From CAVOOW01 sp963697675 (GTDB lineage: Bacteria > Actinomycetota > Actinomycetes > JACCUZ01), in contig CAVOOW010000007.1 of NCBI GenBank assembly GCA_963697675.1, positions 1 through 64,000 on the forward strand: 64,000 bases of DNA, written 5' to 3'. The notes below the pieces were generated by a model. It did not search any database. It saw nothing but the letters and a program-made list of their open reading frames with translations, and was not told the DNA's origin. The translations under genes were made by a program, and so were the position numbers. Positions 19,079 through 28,130 of the stretch are shown piece after piece. How positions within the stretch are numbered: position 1 is the first letter of the stretch; each line of letters begins with the position of its first letter.

Positions 19079-19730
19079 ATGCGTCTACATCCAGGCGAGA
19101 CCGAGGCCGTTGGCTGGCGGGTGGTGACCGTGCTCGAAGCGGTCTGGCAGCTGCGCGATGCATCACCCGACGTCACCGGACGTCCGCGGGTGATCGCGAT
19201 CGACGGCCGCGGCGGCGCAGGCAAGACGACCCTGGCCGATCGGCTACGCAAGGTCGTGCCCAACTCCGCCATCGTGCACACCGACGACGTCGCCTGGAAC
19301 CACGCCTACTTCGACTGGGGCGCCGTGCTCGTCGAGAACATTCTGCGACCCGGGCACCGGGGCGACGCGGTGGACTTCCGCCCTGATGCCTGGATCACCC
19401 GTGACCGGCCCGGATCGATCACTATCCCCGCGGGCGCCGACTTCATCTGGGTCGAGGGGACTGGGCATCGTCTGCGAGGAGCTCGCAGCGTGGTTGGACG
19501 CCTCAGTGTGGATACAGGGCGACCTCGACGAGCAAGAGCGCTTGTTGGTCGGCCGCGACGGTGACTCGCCCGAGCAACTGAAGCACGTGGCGAACTGGCT
19601 GCACGAGGAACTGCCGTTCATGTTGCGAGAACAGCCGTAGGCCCGAGCCACCATGACCTTCGCCAGCCATGCGCGGATCGACCATGACCCGGACGCCGAG
19701 TTGGTCGTCGCCCCACAGACCAGCCCTTAG
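19079..19730 (+). pseudogene. Uridine-kinase-like P-loop kinase, broken by frameshift and amber codon
   Basis: From ATG 19079 the protein has a P-loop (IAIDGRGGAGKTTLADRL) and the acceptor-site Asp pair in IVHTDDVAWNHAYFDWG. Near 19465 the frame shifts: WVEGTG is followed in the next frame by IVCEELAAWLDASVWIQGDLDEQERLLVGRDG. That frame meets TAG at 19638, but remains open in phase for 30 more codons (ARATMTFASHARIDHDPDAELVVAP) to TAG at 19728. This extension resembles the usual C-terminus of these kinases, with the amber in place of a Trp (TGG to TAG). Two lesions suggest genuine decay. The IS110 copy begins at its 3' end. Confidence 0.75.
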
Positions 19731-21064
19731 ACCGTATGTAGTGACTGCTCGCGTATTGAGTAGTTGCTGGCCGGGACCTCGCTCACGCAACCTCGTGGGT
19801 TACCGAGCGCGTTTCCGTGCTTGGCCTTTCCGACATGTGTGAGGAGGCCCCGGTGTTCTGTGAGCGTACGAGTGTTGGGCTGGATGTGCATGCCCGCTCG
19901 GTTGTTGCGGCGGCGATCGATGGGCAGAGCGGGGAGGTGTTCAGGGCACGGTTGACGCCCTCGCACGTCGAGGTGCTCGAGTGGATCGGCAAGCTGCCAG
20001 GCCCGTGTGCGGTGGTGTACGAGTCCGGGCCGACCGGGTTCGGCTTGGCCCGCGCGCTGTCGGCGGCGGGGTGGCGCTGCGAGGTAGCGGCGTCGTCGAA
20101 GCTGCACCGCCCGGCCGGCGATCGGGTGAAGACCGACGCGCGAGACGCCTTGCATTTGGCCCGGTTGTTGCGGCTGGACGAAGTCGTGCCGGTGCGGATC
20201 CCGACCCAGGCCGAGGAGGCGGCCCGGGATCTGGTCCGCGCCCGGGAGGCCTCGCGGCAGGATCTGATGCGGTCGCGGCATCGGGTGTCGAAGCTGTTGC
20301 TTCGGCACGGGATCGTCTATCCCGGCGGCAAGGCGTGGACCCAGCTGCACGACCGGTGGTTGCGCCAGCAGCGCTTCGACTCCGCCGCGACGCAGGCGGC
20401 TTTCGACGACGCGTATGAGACGGTCGTGCTGACCACCGGGCGCCGGGCCCGGCTAGACGAGAAGATCACCGCGCTCGCCGAGGACAGTGAGTTCACCCCT
20501 CTGACGCGGCGACTGACGTGTCTGCGCGGCATCGCGACACTGACCGGATTCGCGCTCGCGGTGGAGATCGGCGACTGGCAACGGTTCACCGGCGCCAGCA
20601 TCGGCGCCTATCTCGGGCTGGTGCCCAGCGAACACTCCTCCGGGCAGAGCCGGGTCCAGGGCGCAATCACAAAGACCGGCAACACCCATGTGCGTCGGCT
20701 GCTGGTCGAGGCCGCCTGGCATCACCGGACCAGCTACCACCCGGGCCTGGTGTTACAGCGCCGCTGGGAGCAGGCACCGGCCGCAGCACGAGCTCGCGGG
20801 CATGCCGGCAACCAGCGTCTGCACGCCCGATGGGTGAACTTGAACCTGCGGAAGAAGCGGCCGGTGATCGCCAACGTCGCCGTCGCCCGCGAGCTGGCCG
20901 GCTGGTGCTGGTCGCTGGCGGTGATGCCAGACTGAACCGGCCGCCCCTGAACTGGCCGTTGGGGGCCACGAGTCGAGGAACCACAGCGCGAGGAGCAACG
21001 CGCCACCGAGGCTATTGAGCAGCCGAAGATCGCGACAGGTCTTGGCCACGCTCGTCCTTAGACC
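19725..21064 (+). mobile_element. IS110-family insertion sequence (probable extent)
   Basis: An intact IS110-type transposase lies inside. The 9-bp string CCTTAGACC occurs at 19725-19733 and again at 21056-21064, about 1.33 kb apart. This fits the usual IS110 length and may mark the flanks or the core-bearing ends. IS110 elements lack terminal inverted repeats and make no target duplication, so the exact ends are uncertain. The noncoding part (19734-19816 or 20936-21050) should contain the bridge RNA. Confidence 0.5.
19835..20935 (+). CDS. IS110-family transposase (intact)
   Basis: The protein is ~366 residues from ATG 19835, preceded by a weak ribosome site; GTG 19853 is also possible. The N-terminal DEDD_Tnp_IS110 domain carries TSVGLDVHARSV (Asp), VVYESGPTGFGLARAL (Glu) and GDRVKTDARDALHLARLL (paired Asp). 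The C-terminal transposase_20 domain has LTCLRGIATLTGFALAVEIGDWQRF, then YLGLVPSEHSSG and GNTHVRRLLVEAAWHHR with the catalytic Ser. All catalytic residues are present, so the copy may be active with its bridge RNA. It interrupts no obvious gene but abuts the broken kinase. Confidence 0.92.
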   Translation: MCEEAPVFCERTSVGLDVHARSVVAAAIDGQSGEVFRARLTPSHVEVLEWIGKLPGPCAVVYESGPTGFGLARALSAAGWRCEVAASSKLHRPAGDRVKTDARDALHLARLLRLDEVVPVRIPTQAEEAARDLVRAREASRQDLMRSRHRVSKLLLRHGIVYPGGKAWTQLHDRWLRQQRFDSAATQAAFDDAYETVVLTTGRRARLDEKITALAEDSEFTPLTRRLTCLRGIATLTGFALAVEIGDWQRFTGASIGAYLGLVPSEHSSGQSRVQGAITKTGNTHVRRLLVEAAWHHRTSYHPGLVLQRRWEQAPAAARARGHAGNQRLHARWVNLNLRKKRPVIANVAVARELAGWCWSLAVMPD

Positions 21065-21550
21065 AGCGCATCGCTCCGGCCGAACACATGGTCCTGCGGT
21101 AACCAACCCGCGCATATCAGCCTCGACCACGCGTCGTGCAACGACACGCTGACCCGGACTCGGGACCCCCAACGGTCTACCCCTTCACCCTCTTCCCCCC
21201 AGCGCCGCAGAGCGTGACGTCGTCCTCGCCAGGGTCAAGGCCGAGCGCTACGCGTGGCCTGCGGCCAGCCTTGACCCCGGCTGCGGGCGCCGCCCAGGCG
21301 GCAGCTATCGGGGGGAAGGGGATGATCCTGTGTCCTGATCGGAATCAGGACCAATTCGACGCGCCCACTTGACAAAGCGCCCTACATATCAGCCTCGATC
21401 TGTCGTCTGTCCCGGTGCGAACGTAAGACGGGGGTGGCTGGTCCCTTCGCGCGCCGCGAAGAAGTGCAATTCTCGAGCCTGTTGCTCCCTGCCGCTGTTG
21501 CGCGGACGGTGACCAACGGGTAACCAACCGGCATCGCCACCGGTAGCGGC
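20936..21550. other. Region after IS110 with inverted repeats
   Basis: No gene is seen in 615 bp. It includes the 3' end of the IS110 copy, then GGGTCAAGGC near 21233 paired with GCCTTGACCC near 21275 (10-bp perfect inverted repeat), and a separate tight hairpin at 21332-21351. The last ~150 bp may hold the terminator side of the minus-strand kinase that follows. Confidence 0.45.
21332..21351. repeat. Perfect 8-bp stem, 4-nt loop hairpin
   Basis: GTCCTGAT-CGGA-ATCAGGAC is perfectly self-complementary around a four-base loop. There is no following T-run, so intrinsic termination is doubtful. It could be a protein-binding palindrome or part of an RNA. Confidence 0.55.
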
Positions 21551-22030
21551 TCAGTTTGACTCTGGTGGGGGGTCGAACAAAGCGAGCTCGGCAGCATCGG
21601 GCGCCTGGAAAAGTGTGGCCCATTCGTCAAGGTGGTCGCGCCGGATCGGTGCGCTGTCCCAGGGTGGCTCCGAGTTCCGGGCGTCGATGCGCCGCCAGAG
21701 TTCGTCCACAGGCGCATCGAGAACGTGCAGTTCGACACCGACACCAAGCCCACGAGCTACGGATCGCATCTGGTCACGTTCGATTCGCGCCGAGACCCCG
21801 AAATCGAGGACGACGCTAAGGCCCAGGCGCAAAATCTCTTGGGCGAGCTGCCAGAGTTGATGGTTCACCTTCTCCTGGGTCGTCGTGGCCCAGGGGGTGG
21901 GTCCGAGAGCCCAAAGCCATTCATCCTTCGTGAGGCGCACGGCGCTCCGGTCCGCGGCTAGCTGCCTCGCGAGCGTGGTCTTACCCGCCCCGGGCAACCC
22001 GCAGGTGAGAATCAGTCGGACCTCGCTCAC
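21551..22030 (-). CDS. P-loop AAA-type small kinase/ATPase
   Basis: The 159-aa protein starts at GTG 22030 (MSEVRLILTCGLPGAGKTTLARQLAA); the in-frame extension upstream lacks family similarity. Walker A is GLPGAGKTT. SVVLDFG supplies the likely Walker B Asp, and a lid-like Arg-rich segment follows (ISARIERDQMRSVARGLG; WRRIDARNSEPPW). The length and motifs fit the AAA_33 zeta-toxin/kinase-like family, which phosphorylates small molecules. Substrate is unknown. It is a single gene diverging from the DenD-like dehydrogenase. Confidence 0.85.
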   Translation of the reverse strand: MSEVRLILTCGLPGAGKTTLARQLAADRSAVRLTKDEWLWALGPTPWATTTQEKVNHQLWQLAQEILRLGLSVVLDFGVSARIERDQMRSVARGLGVGVELHVLDAPVDELWRRIDARNSEPPWDSAPIRRDHLDEWATLFQAPDAAELALFDPPPESN

Positions 22031-22329
22031 GTGTCTAGTCCAGCACATCCCTCTCGCGACAAATTCAGCAGAGGCGGAACGCGCGTATGGGCGATTCCCG
22101 AGCGCCACAGGGTTGGCTTGGTGAATTCAGTCGGCCCCACGCTGACGGTTACCGAGCGGCTGGCGCCTGTGGTTGTCGCTCCCAACCGCGCGACCAGAGC
22201 GGAGGACCGTCGGTCGGAGTACGTGTCTTCCCGGGTAGCGTGAGAGGTGCTGATGCGCTTACGTACGTCTACAGCGACTCGGCGACTCATGAAAGCGGCG
22301 GTCTCCTGCCCCCATGGAAGGAATCGTGA

Positions 22330-23346
22330 ATGCACGTCGTGATCACCGGCGGCGCGGGATTTCTCGGCGCCGCTCTCGCCCGCAGGATCCTCGCCGCAGA
22401 CTCGTTGCGCCCAGGGGGTCGGGCGCCGGCGAGGGTTGGCAGAGTCACGCTTCTCGACAAGGCGGCGCCGCCCGATGATCTGGCTCTCGACGACCGAGTG
22501 CACAGCGTGGTCGGTGACATCTCGGACTTGTTCGCCGGATCTCGGTCACGCGGCATCCTTGATGCGGCTGAGGTCGTGTTCCATCTCGCGGCGGCTGTCA
22601 GTGGCGAGTGCGAAGCGGACTTCGACGTTGGCATGAAGGCGAACATCGTCGCTGGGATGGCTGTTCTTGATGGATGCCGGCGCGCGGGCAGCACCCCGAC
22701 GTTGGTCTTCTCCAGCTCCCTGGCCGTCTTCGGTGGCTGGCCGGATCTGCCTTTGCCGACCGTCGTGACCGACACGACGCTGCCAACTCCTCGGACCAGC
22801 TATGGCGCGCAGAAGTTCGTCATCGAACAGCTGGTTGCCGACTACACCCGGAAGGGCTACATCGCGGGCAGGTCGGTGCGTCTGAACACGGTGTGCGTCC
22901 GCCCCGGGCGGGCGAACGCTGCCGCTTCCGGGTTTCTTAGCGCCATCATTCGTGAACCCCTTGCCGGGCAGCGTGCCGTCTGCCCGGTATCTGGGGAAAC
23001 TCTGGTCGCGCTCTCGTCACCGGAGCGAACGCTCGATGGGCTGTTGCGGGCCGCCGAGGCGTCAACAGCGGAATGGGGCGCACCCACCGCGATCAATCTG
23101 CCCGGTATACAGGTGTCAGTTGATCACATGGTGGAGGCACTGGCGCGCGTCGCGGGTCCGGCGGCGCCGGGCTTGATCGACTGGGTGCCCGATCCCGGGA
23201 TCGCCGCAATGGTGGCGAGCTGGCCATCTGCCGTCGACGCCCCGCGCGCTAGGAGGCTCGGACTCGAGGCCGACGACGACTTCGAGGCAGTCGTGCTGCG
23301 TTACGCCCGAGACTTCGCCAACCCGGCGACCAGCGCTGAAAACTGA
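22330..23346 (+). CDS. denD: SDR dehydrogenase, DenD-like (D-erythronate dehydrogenase family)
   Basis: The 338-aa extended SDR has the NAD-binding motif VVITGGAGFLGAALARRI, catalytic VFSSSLAVFGG (Ser) and TSYGAQKFVIEQL (YxxxK). The later RSVRLNTVCVRPGRANAAASGFLSAIIREPLAG is the signature of D-erythronate dehydrogenase (DenD). The family oxidises C4 sugar acids such as D-erythronate to 2-oxo-tetronate. The usual partners (OtnK kinase, OtnC decarboxylase, OtnI) are not adjacent, so the physiological pathway is uncertain and the symbol is by family only. AAGGA lies 8 bp before ATG 22330. Confidence 0.85.
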   Translation: MHVVITGGAGFLGAALARRILAADSLRPGGRAPARVGRVTLLDKAAPPDDLALDDRVHSVVGDISDLFAGSRSRGILDAAEVVFHLAAAVSGECEADFDVGMKANIVAGMAVLDGCRRAGSTPTLVFSSSLAVFGGWPDLPLPTVVTDTTLPTPRTSYGAQKFVIEQLVADYTRKGYIAGRSVRLNTVCVRPGRANAAASGFLSAIIREPLAGQRAVCPVSGETLVALSSPERTLDGLLRAAEASTAEWGAPTAINLPGIQVSVDHMVEALARVAGPAAPGLIDWVPDPGIAAMVASWPSAVDAPRARRLGLEADDDFEAVVLRYARDFANPATSAEN

Positions 23347-23574
23347 CACTGGCGAGGCGAGGAGGAGCGCGGGACGCCGACGATGCAGACGGTCGCGAGC
23401 GGCGCCCTGGCCGATGCCCGAACGGCACGAGCATGACTACGGAGGCTGAGGGCGCGGCCGCTGTGCCACGCCCGGGCCCGGTTTCGACCACCTCTAGGCC
23501 GCCGAGCGGGAAGTTGCGGGGGGCCGTCCCTGTGTCAAGCACGGTGGCTCACGCGATCACCTCGGAAGGTTCGA

Positions 23575-23994
23575 TCAGTCGAGCACCCAGACCAGTTGGT
23601 TGGCCGGCTCTGGATCGTAGCTGCAGGTCAGTCCGGTGTGGATGCTGGTTCGTAAGTGCCGTGCGAGTGGTTCGTCGATGGTGGCGATGCGGCCCGTCGC
23701 GGCGCTGACGGCCTTCCGAACTGCAATTCGGGCGCGTTCGTGACTGGAACCGGTGGTTCGAACGCGCCCGTTCAGTCCCATCGCGCGGCCGATTTCGCTC
23801 ATGAGCGCGTCGCGCTCGGTGCGGAGCGCGTCGAGTCGGCCCGTGTCCGCCCAGTTCTCGGCTTCGGCGAGTTCGTGGTCGAGTTCCTTGAGGCGTTGGC
23901 GGTATTCGGTGAGGGCTTGCCTGTCCAGCAGATCGCCGAGGCCCGATTCTGCGACGACTCCCGTTCCCGCTCTGACGAGGTCGAGCGCGCTCAC
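23575..23994 (-). pseudogene. Orphan C-terminal domain of a cyclase/AAA-ATPase-type protein
   Basis: The 139-residue frame (GLGDLLDRQALTEYRQRLKELDHELAEAENWADTGRLDALRTERDALMSEIGRAMGL...HERARIAVRKAVSAATGRIATIDEPLARHLRTSIHTGLTCSYDPEP) matches the conserved C-terminal module found at the end of large actinobacterial adenylate-cyclase/AAA-ATPase proteins. The catalytic and ATPase portions are missing upstream, so it is probably the remnant of a deleted gene. It could instead be a stand-alone protein starting at MSALDLVRAG. Confidence 0.6.
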
Positions 23995-24045
23995 TGGCTG
24001 GCCCGGGCTCCGGACTAGTTGTCTGATGTAGCTGAAACCGCGTAG

Positions 24046-24453
24046 CTACCGCAGTGGGGTAGTTGCTCCGGCGGTCCCGATGAGCCAAAGCCCGCCTGTC
24101 ATCGGATGAAGGTGAGCCCGATGCGGCTCGGGCTCCGCCGCGGGGCTGAACTCCACGATGCTCGTGCCCGCCGATATCAGAGGGAGGTGACCCGGCGGTG
24201 CGTAGTAAGCGTCACCGGCCATGTAGGTCTCCTCGTGGTCCGCCCAGCGAAACGTGAGCTGGCCTTCGGTCACGACACCCCCGTGGGCGCAGCCGCAGCG
24301 GTCGTCGGGCAGCCCGACGAAGTACGGCGCGGGGTCGACGTCCTGTTTGAACGTCTCGAAGCTGACGGTGTACTCACCGAGCGGCGCGTAACGACCCTCG
24401 ATCTGGTCCTCGTCAACCGCGACCAGGGTTGACATGCGGTTCGCACTAGGCAT
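24046..24453 (-). CDS. Cupin-domain protein
   Basis: The 135-aa protein has a single cupin barrel: PDDRCGCAHGGVVTEGQLTFRW (motif 1) and EETYMAGDAYYAPPGHLPLISAGTSIVEFSP (motif 2, with the His of PPGH). Only part of the usual metal-ligand set is present. It is probably a small sensor or enzyme of unknown substrate. ATG at 24453 or at 24435 (MSTLVAV) could be used. It is monocistronic. Confidence 0.8.
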   Translation of the reverse strand: MPSANRMSTLVAVDEDQIEGRYAPLGEYTVSFETFKQDVDPAPYFVGLPDDRCGCAHGGVVTEGQLTFRWADHEETYMAGDAYYAPPGHLPLISAGTSIVEFSPAAEPEPHRAHLHPMTGGLWLIGTAGATTPLR

Positions 24454-24729
24454 GGTGTTCCTCCATCGATTGGAAACCGGACACCACGTAGGCGTGACAA
24501 ACGACGGAACACCGTGACAGGCACCATCACGTCACGCAGACGCTCGGGCCGACCTGGCTGAGATGGACCGGCAGCTCGCACCGGGCGTCGAGGCCAGGCG
24601 GGGAGCGTATCTAGTTCCGCCGGAGAGATCCCACGGTGCTAGCGCTCCGGCAACGGGCGCCCCTACCGCTGCCATCCGACTCGTGGCGTCTCCAGTTCGA
24701 GCCGCGGCGTCGCCGCTCTCGTACCTGTC

Positions 24730-25206
24730 CTACACCAGGAGCTCCCACTCCCTGACACGCAGCACGTTCCCCGCCTCGTCCGCGTCATCCGTCTCCCGCA
24801 CCATCGAGAAGCCCGCCTTCTCGAGAACCCGGCCGCTCTGCGGACGCTCAAGCGGAGTGTGCGCAAGGATGCGACGCACCTCAGTGGCCGCACGCGCCTT
24901 CGCCACGAGCGCCTCGATCGCCGCGGTCGCGTATCCGCGGTTTCTCTGCGACTCGACCATGGCGTAACCGATCTCGATCGAGCCCTGCTCGTCGACGAAC
25001 GCGCCACCGATCTCGCCGACGACAACATCGTCGTCAGAGCGGTGAACTAGGAAGGGACCGAACTGACCCGCGGCGCCTACGCACTGCGCCACGCCGACTG
25101 AAAGCTCCGTTGGATAGTCCTGGGCGACGCGGACGTCCTGGGGCGGATCACCCGCGAGGATGGCATCGGCCGCCTCGCGCGACATCTCGCGGAGCCTGAC
25201 CGTCAT
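24730..25206 (-). CDS. GNAT-family N-acetyltransferase
   Basis: The 158-aa protein has the GNAT core: VVVGEIGGAFVDEQGSIEIGYAMVES, then the acetyl-CoA loop QRNRGYATAAIEALVAKA (Q/RxxGxG/A) and a C-terminal VLEKAGFSMVRE beta-bulge strand. This is the RimJ/RimL-like group, which acetylates N-termini or small molecules. Start ATG 25206; the gene diverges from the MFS region. Confidence 0.9.
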   Translation of the reverse strand: MTVRLREMSREAADAILAGDPPQDVRVAQDYPTELSVGVAQCVGAAGQFGPFLVHRSDDDVVVGEIGGAFVDEQGSIEIGYAMVESQRNRGYATAAIEALVAKARAATEVRRILAHTPLERPQSGRVLEKAGFSMVRETDDADEAGNVLRVREWELLV

Positions 25207-25631
25207 CCCGGGATCCTATGGCGCGGTGGGTGCACATCGAGGAGGCCGCCGCCCGGTAGTGCCGGAAATCGAGCGCGTCACCCGCGCGGCCCCGGCCACT
25301 GGAAGAGACGTCGATGTCCTCGTCCCCGGCCAAGGGTCGGTCCATCGGCGCAGCAGATCAGGTGCAGGCACGGATCGACCAGGATCGGGCGTACGTGCAG
25401 GCCTTGAGCGACGTGCACGCGGGGCAACTGCAGCGCCTCGCCCGAGGAGCGAGCGCGACTGACGATGTCCGATGCAGACCCATGTCCGGGGTGTCGGGGT
25501 CGACCCGACGGTAGGGGAGTGTCGCCTGACGCTCAATGTCGGCATTCAGTTCGGGTGTGGGGACCGCCCGTGTTCGCGGGCGCAGCCCGGCGGGCGGACT
25601 ACCCTACGTCGCTGGTGCGAGACTCGCGAGT
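25207..25631. other. Intergenic stretch with a doubtful 66-codon frame
   Basis: The region holds a plus-strand frame at 25314-25514 (helical middle AADQVQARIDQDRAYVQALSDVHAGQLQRLA) without family similarity. Its ribosome site is poor and it may be chance. The rest probably carries the divergent promoters of the GNAT and MFS genes. Confidence 0.35.
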
Positions 25632-26871
25632 GTGACGAGCAGCGCGGTCTTTCCCTCGGGATCGTTCCGGAGGTACTGGCGTGCCGACGCGGTCTCAGGA
25701 TTCGGCACCTATGTAACCCTGTTTGCTCTTCAGACACTGGTGGTTCTCACGCTGCACGGCTCGGCGGCGGACGTCGGTTGGCTCAACGCCGCACGATGGC
25801 TGCCGTATCTGGTCTTCGGCCTCGTCGTCGGAGCCGTTGTCGACGGCAGGCGCCGGCTCCCGCTCATGGTCAGCACCGACTTGGTGCAGGCCGTGCTGCT
25901 GCTGGCCATCCCGGTGCTGTGGTGGATTGGCCTGCTGTCCATGCCGACGCTTCTGCTGGTCGTGCTCGCCTACGGGACCGCTTTCGTGATCAACGTCGCG
26001 GCGACCATGTCATTTCTGCCGCGGCTGGTCGAGCCGCAGCAGCTCCAGCCGGCTCACGCCCGCATCGATGGCGCCGACGCAGTGTCCATGACAGCCGGCC
26101 CAGCGGTGGGCGGGCTGTTGGTTGCCGCTGTTGGCGCCCCACTGGCCATCCTCGTGGACTCACTGACCTACGTGTATTCAGCGCTGACGCTGCGTCGGCT
26201 CGAGCTCGACGAACCGCCGCCGCGCACGGGGGTCACGGCGAAAGGTTTGCTACGCGAGGTGGTCGAGGGCATTCGATGGGCCTACCGCGGGTCCGGCCTG
26301 TCCACGTTGGCGTTCTCCACACACGCCTGGTTCGTCGGACACGCGATCATGGGGGTCGTCCTCGCCCCCTACATCCTGGGCGAGCTCGACCTCACGGCCT
26401 TTCAGTTCGGCATCATCGGCGCGGCCGGTGGGATCGGTGCCGTCCTCGGCGCGACTGTCACCACGTGGGTGGGTCGACGGTTAGGCACCGGCTGGACCAT
26501 CATCGCGTGCCGCGTCGTCACGACGCTCGGCGTGACCGTGATGGTGTTCGCCGGGCACGGGATGGGGACGGCCGGCATCGCTCGCCGTCCTCACGGTCGG
26601 GCAGGGCCTCTACGGTCTGGCGATGGGGATGTCCAACTCCCACGAGATGAGCTACCGCCAACTGGTAACGCCGGACGAGTTGCAGGCCCGCACGAACACG
26701 ACGCAGCATTCGCTCAACCGAGCGGTCATCGTGGTGGTCGCGCCGGTTGCCGGGATCGTCGCCGATGCATGGGGGCTCCGGCCAACCATGGTGCTGGCGG
26801 CGGTGATCTTCGCGCTCGTCGCGGCCGGGCTGGCCGGGACTTCCTTCCGCGACGTGCGTGCTCCGGCTTGA
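25632..26871 (+). CDS. MFS transporter (one frameshift)
   Basis: The corrected protein is ~413 residues from GTG 25632 (MTSSAVFPSGSFRRYWRADAVSGFGTYVTLFALQTLVVL). About twelve helices and the loop-2 motif GAVVDGRRRLPLMV identify a major facilitator of the antibiotic/macrolide exporter type. Near 26577 the frame is lost after GHGMGTAGI; the next frame continues LAVLTVGQGLYGLAMGMSNSHEMSYRQLVTPDELQARTNTTQHSLNRAVIVVVAPVAG to a stop at 26871. One indel restores full length. It likely exports hydrophobic compounds; substrate is unknown. No regulator is adjacent. Confidence 0.82.
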
Positions 26872-27039
26872 GCCGACCACGTGGCGGAGACCATGCGGAT
26901 GTGGCCTCTGGGTGCCCGGGGCTCGCAGTCGAAGCCGAGAGAGCCACGAAAGCGGTGAGGCCAGGACTACGTCAGGTCGTCAGCCTCGGCGGACAGCACT
27001 GGGCGCATGAACGTGCTTTCGTAGCGGAACCGGGACACG

Positions 27040-27441
27040 TCACCCGTCGCCAGCGGTTGCGGACGGGTCCGACTCTGCCAACTGCAGCACGTTGCCTTCG
27101 GGGTCGTGGCCGTCGCAGACTCGGGCGCCTTTGAATGTCCATTCCCGCGAGACGGGGTCGACGACTCCGCCGTGAGCCGGCGCGGCGTCGCGGGCGCCCG
27201 CGAGGCTGCTCACAGGCAGGACCAATTTGATCGGGGTGTCCTCGCGGCGAACTGGTGGGTCGCCGACCTCCACATCGCGGGCGAGCGCGTCGGGCATCCT
27301 GACCAGGATCAGCTGGAACTCGTCGGCGCGTAGCACCGCGTGATCGCTCTCCCGCGCGTCGAGCGTGAGACCGACAGCGCCGGCGTAGAAGGCCGCGACC
27401 CGGTCGAGATCCTTGACGTAGACCACCGCAGCAGCGCGCAC
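27040..27441 (-). CDS. VOC-superfamily (glyoxalase/dioxygenase-like) protein
   Basis: The 133-aa protein starts at GTG 27441 behind GGAGGGAG; a longer upstream frame is not needed. It has VVYVKDLDRVAAFYAGAVGLTL, SDHAVLRADEFQLILVRMP and the C-terminal CDGHDPEGNVLQLAE, the pattern of the VOC fold with a final Glu metal ligand. The function could be resistance, epimerase or sensor; unknown. Confidence 0.85.
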   Translation of the reverse strand: MRAAAVVYVKDLDRVAAFYAGAVGLTLDARESDHAVLRADEFQLILVRMPDALARDVEVGDPPVRREDTPIKLVLPVSSLAGARDAAPAHGGVVDPVSREWTFKGARVCDGHDPEGNVLQLAESDPSATAGDG

Positions 27442-27527
27442 GTCGGACTCCCTCCAATCGCCGTGGCCGGACCCTATCGGGCAGCCAGGAGCGACGGCGA
27501 TTGACACGGACGGTCGCGTTGCGGAGC

Positions 27528-28109
27528 ATGCAGTCAACGGCGACCGGAGGAGGGGTCGAAATTCCTAGCCGCGATGAACCAACTGGCAGCCAGTCGGCTG
27601 CCGCGCCCGTTCACCGGCGCGGTCAGGCGCCCACGGTGCCCGCCCAGACCGTGGTCGACCGGGAGGTGGAGCTCGTCGCTGCGGCGCGCCGGCTGACGTC
27701 TCTCAAGCGGCTGGAGGTCGCGCACGTCGTCCTCACCCCACGGGTCGCGTGGGTGAGCGGACGAGGGTCGCTCTACGCCTACGACCCGGACTACTGGGAC
27801 GCGGAAGGGCGCTACGTGAACTGGCTGCAGTCCGGCGGCTTCCTCGCTATGGACCTGCTCGGGCTCTCCGGCACCTACCTCGTCGCGATCGACGTGTACG
27901 GCGCGAAGACGAATGCGGCGGGATCCGCGCACTGGCAGCTCGGATTCACGTCGCTGCCTGATCAGGTGCACGGGGCAACCGGTGGTGACCAGACGCTGCT
28001 CGTCGTGGCGGACTTTTCGCCGGCGACGTCGGGGTCGGTCACCGTGTCGCCTGCCGACGGGCTGAAGGCGTGGAACTGGTACCGCACTACGGTGCGCAAG
28101 GTGTCCTGA
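27528..28109 (+). CDS. Hypothetical protein convergent with Hcp
   Basis: From ATG 27528 a 193-aa protein is encoded. The conserved-looking part begins TVPAQTVVDREVELVAAARRLTSLKRLEVAHVVLTPRVAWVSGRGSLYAYDPDYWDAEGRYVNWLQSGGFLAMDL. The N-terminus is ambiguous: an alternative ATG at 27575 in another frame has a better-looking N-terminal sequence (MNQLAASRLPRPFTGAV) and would need one indel. The protein is rich in aromatic residues and beta-like. No signal peptide or family was recognised. It ends 21 bp from the oppositely oriented hcp gene. Confidence 0.6.
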   Translation: MQSTATGGGVEIPSRDEPTGSQSAAAPVHRRGQAPTVPAQTVVDREVELVAAARRLTSLKRLEVAHVVLTPRVAWVSGRGSLYAYDPDYWDAEGRYVNWLQSGGFLAMDLLGLSGTYLVAIDVYGAKTNAAGSAHWQLGFTSLPDQVHGATGGDQTLLVVADFSPATSGSVTVSPADGLKAWNWYRTTVRKVS

Positions 28110-28130
28110 CTTGAGCACTACCCGGCGCCG

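Noticed and set aside
23433..23708. A plus-strand 91-codon gene after denD
   Set aside because: Low-complexity Pro/Thr-rich frame with no ribosome site; not convincing on either strand.
24563..24967. A plus-strand Ser-rich protein opposite the GNAT gene
   Set aside because: Shadow of the GNAT coding sequence; no features.
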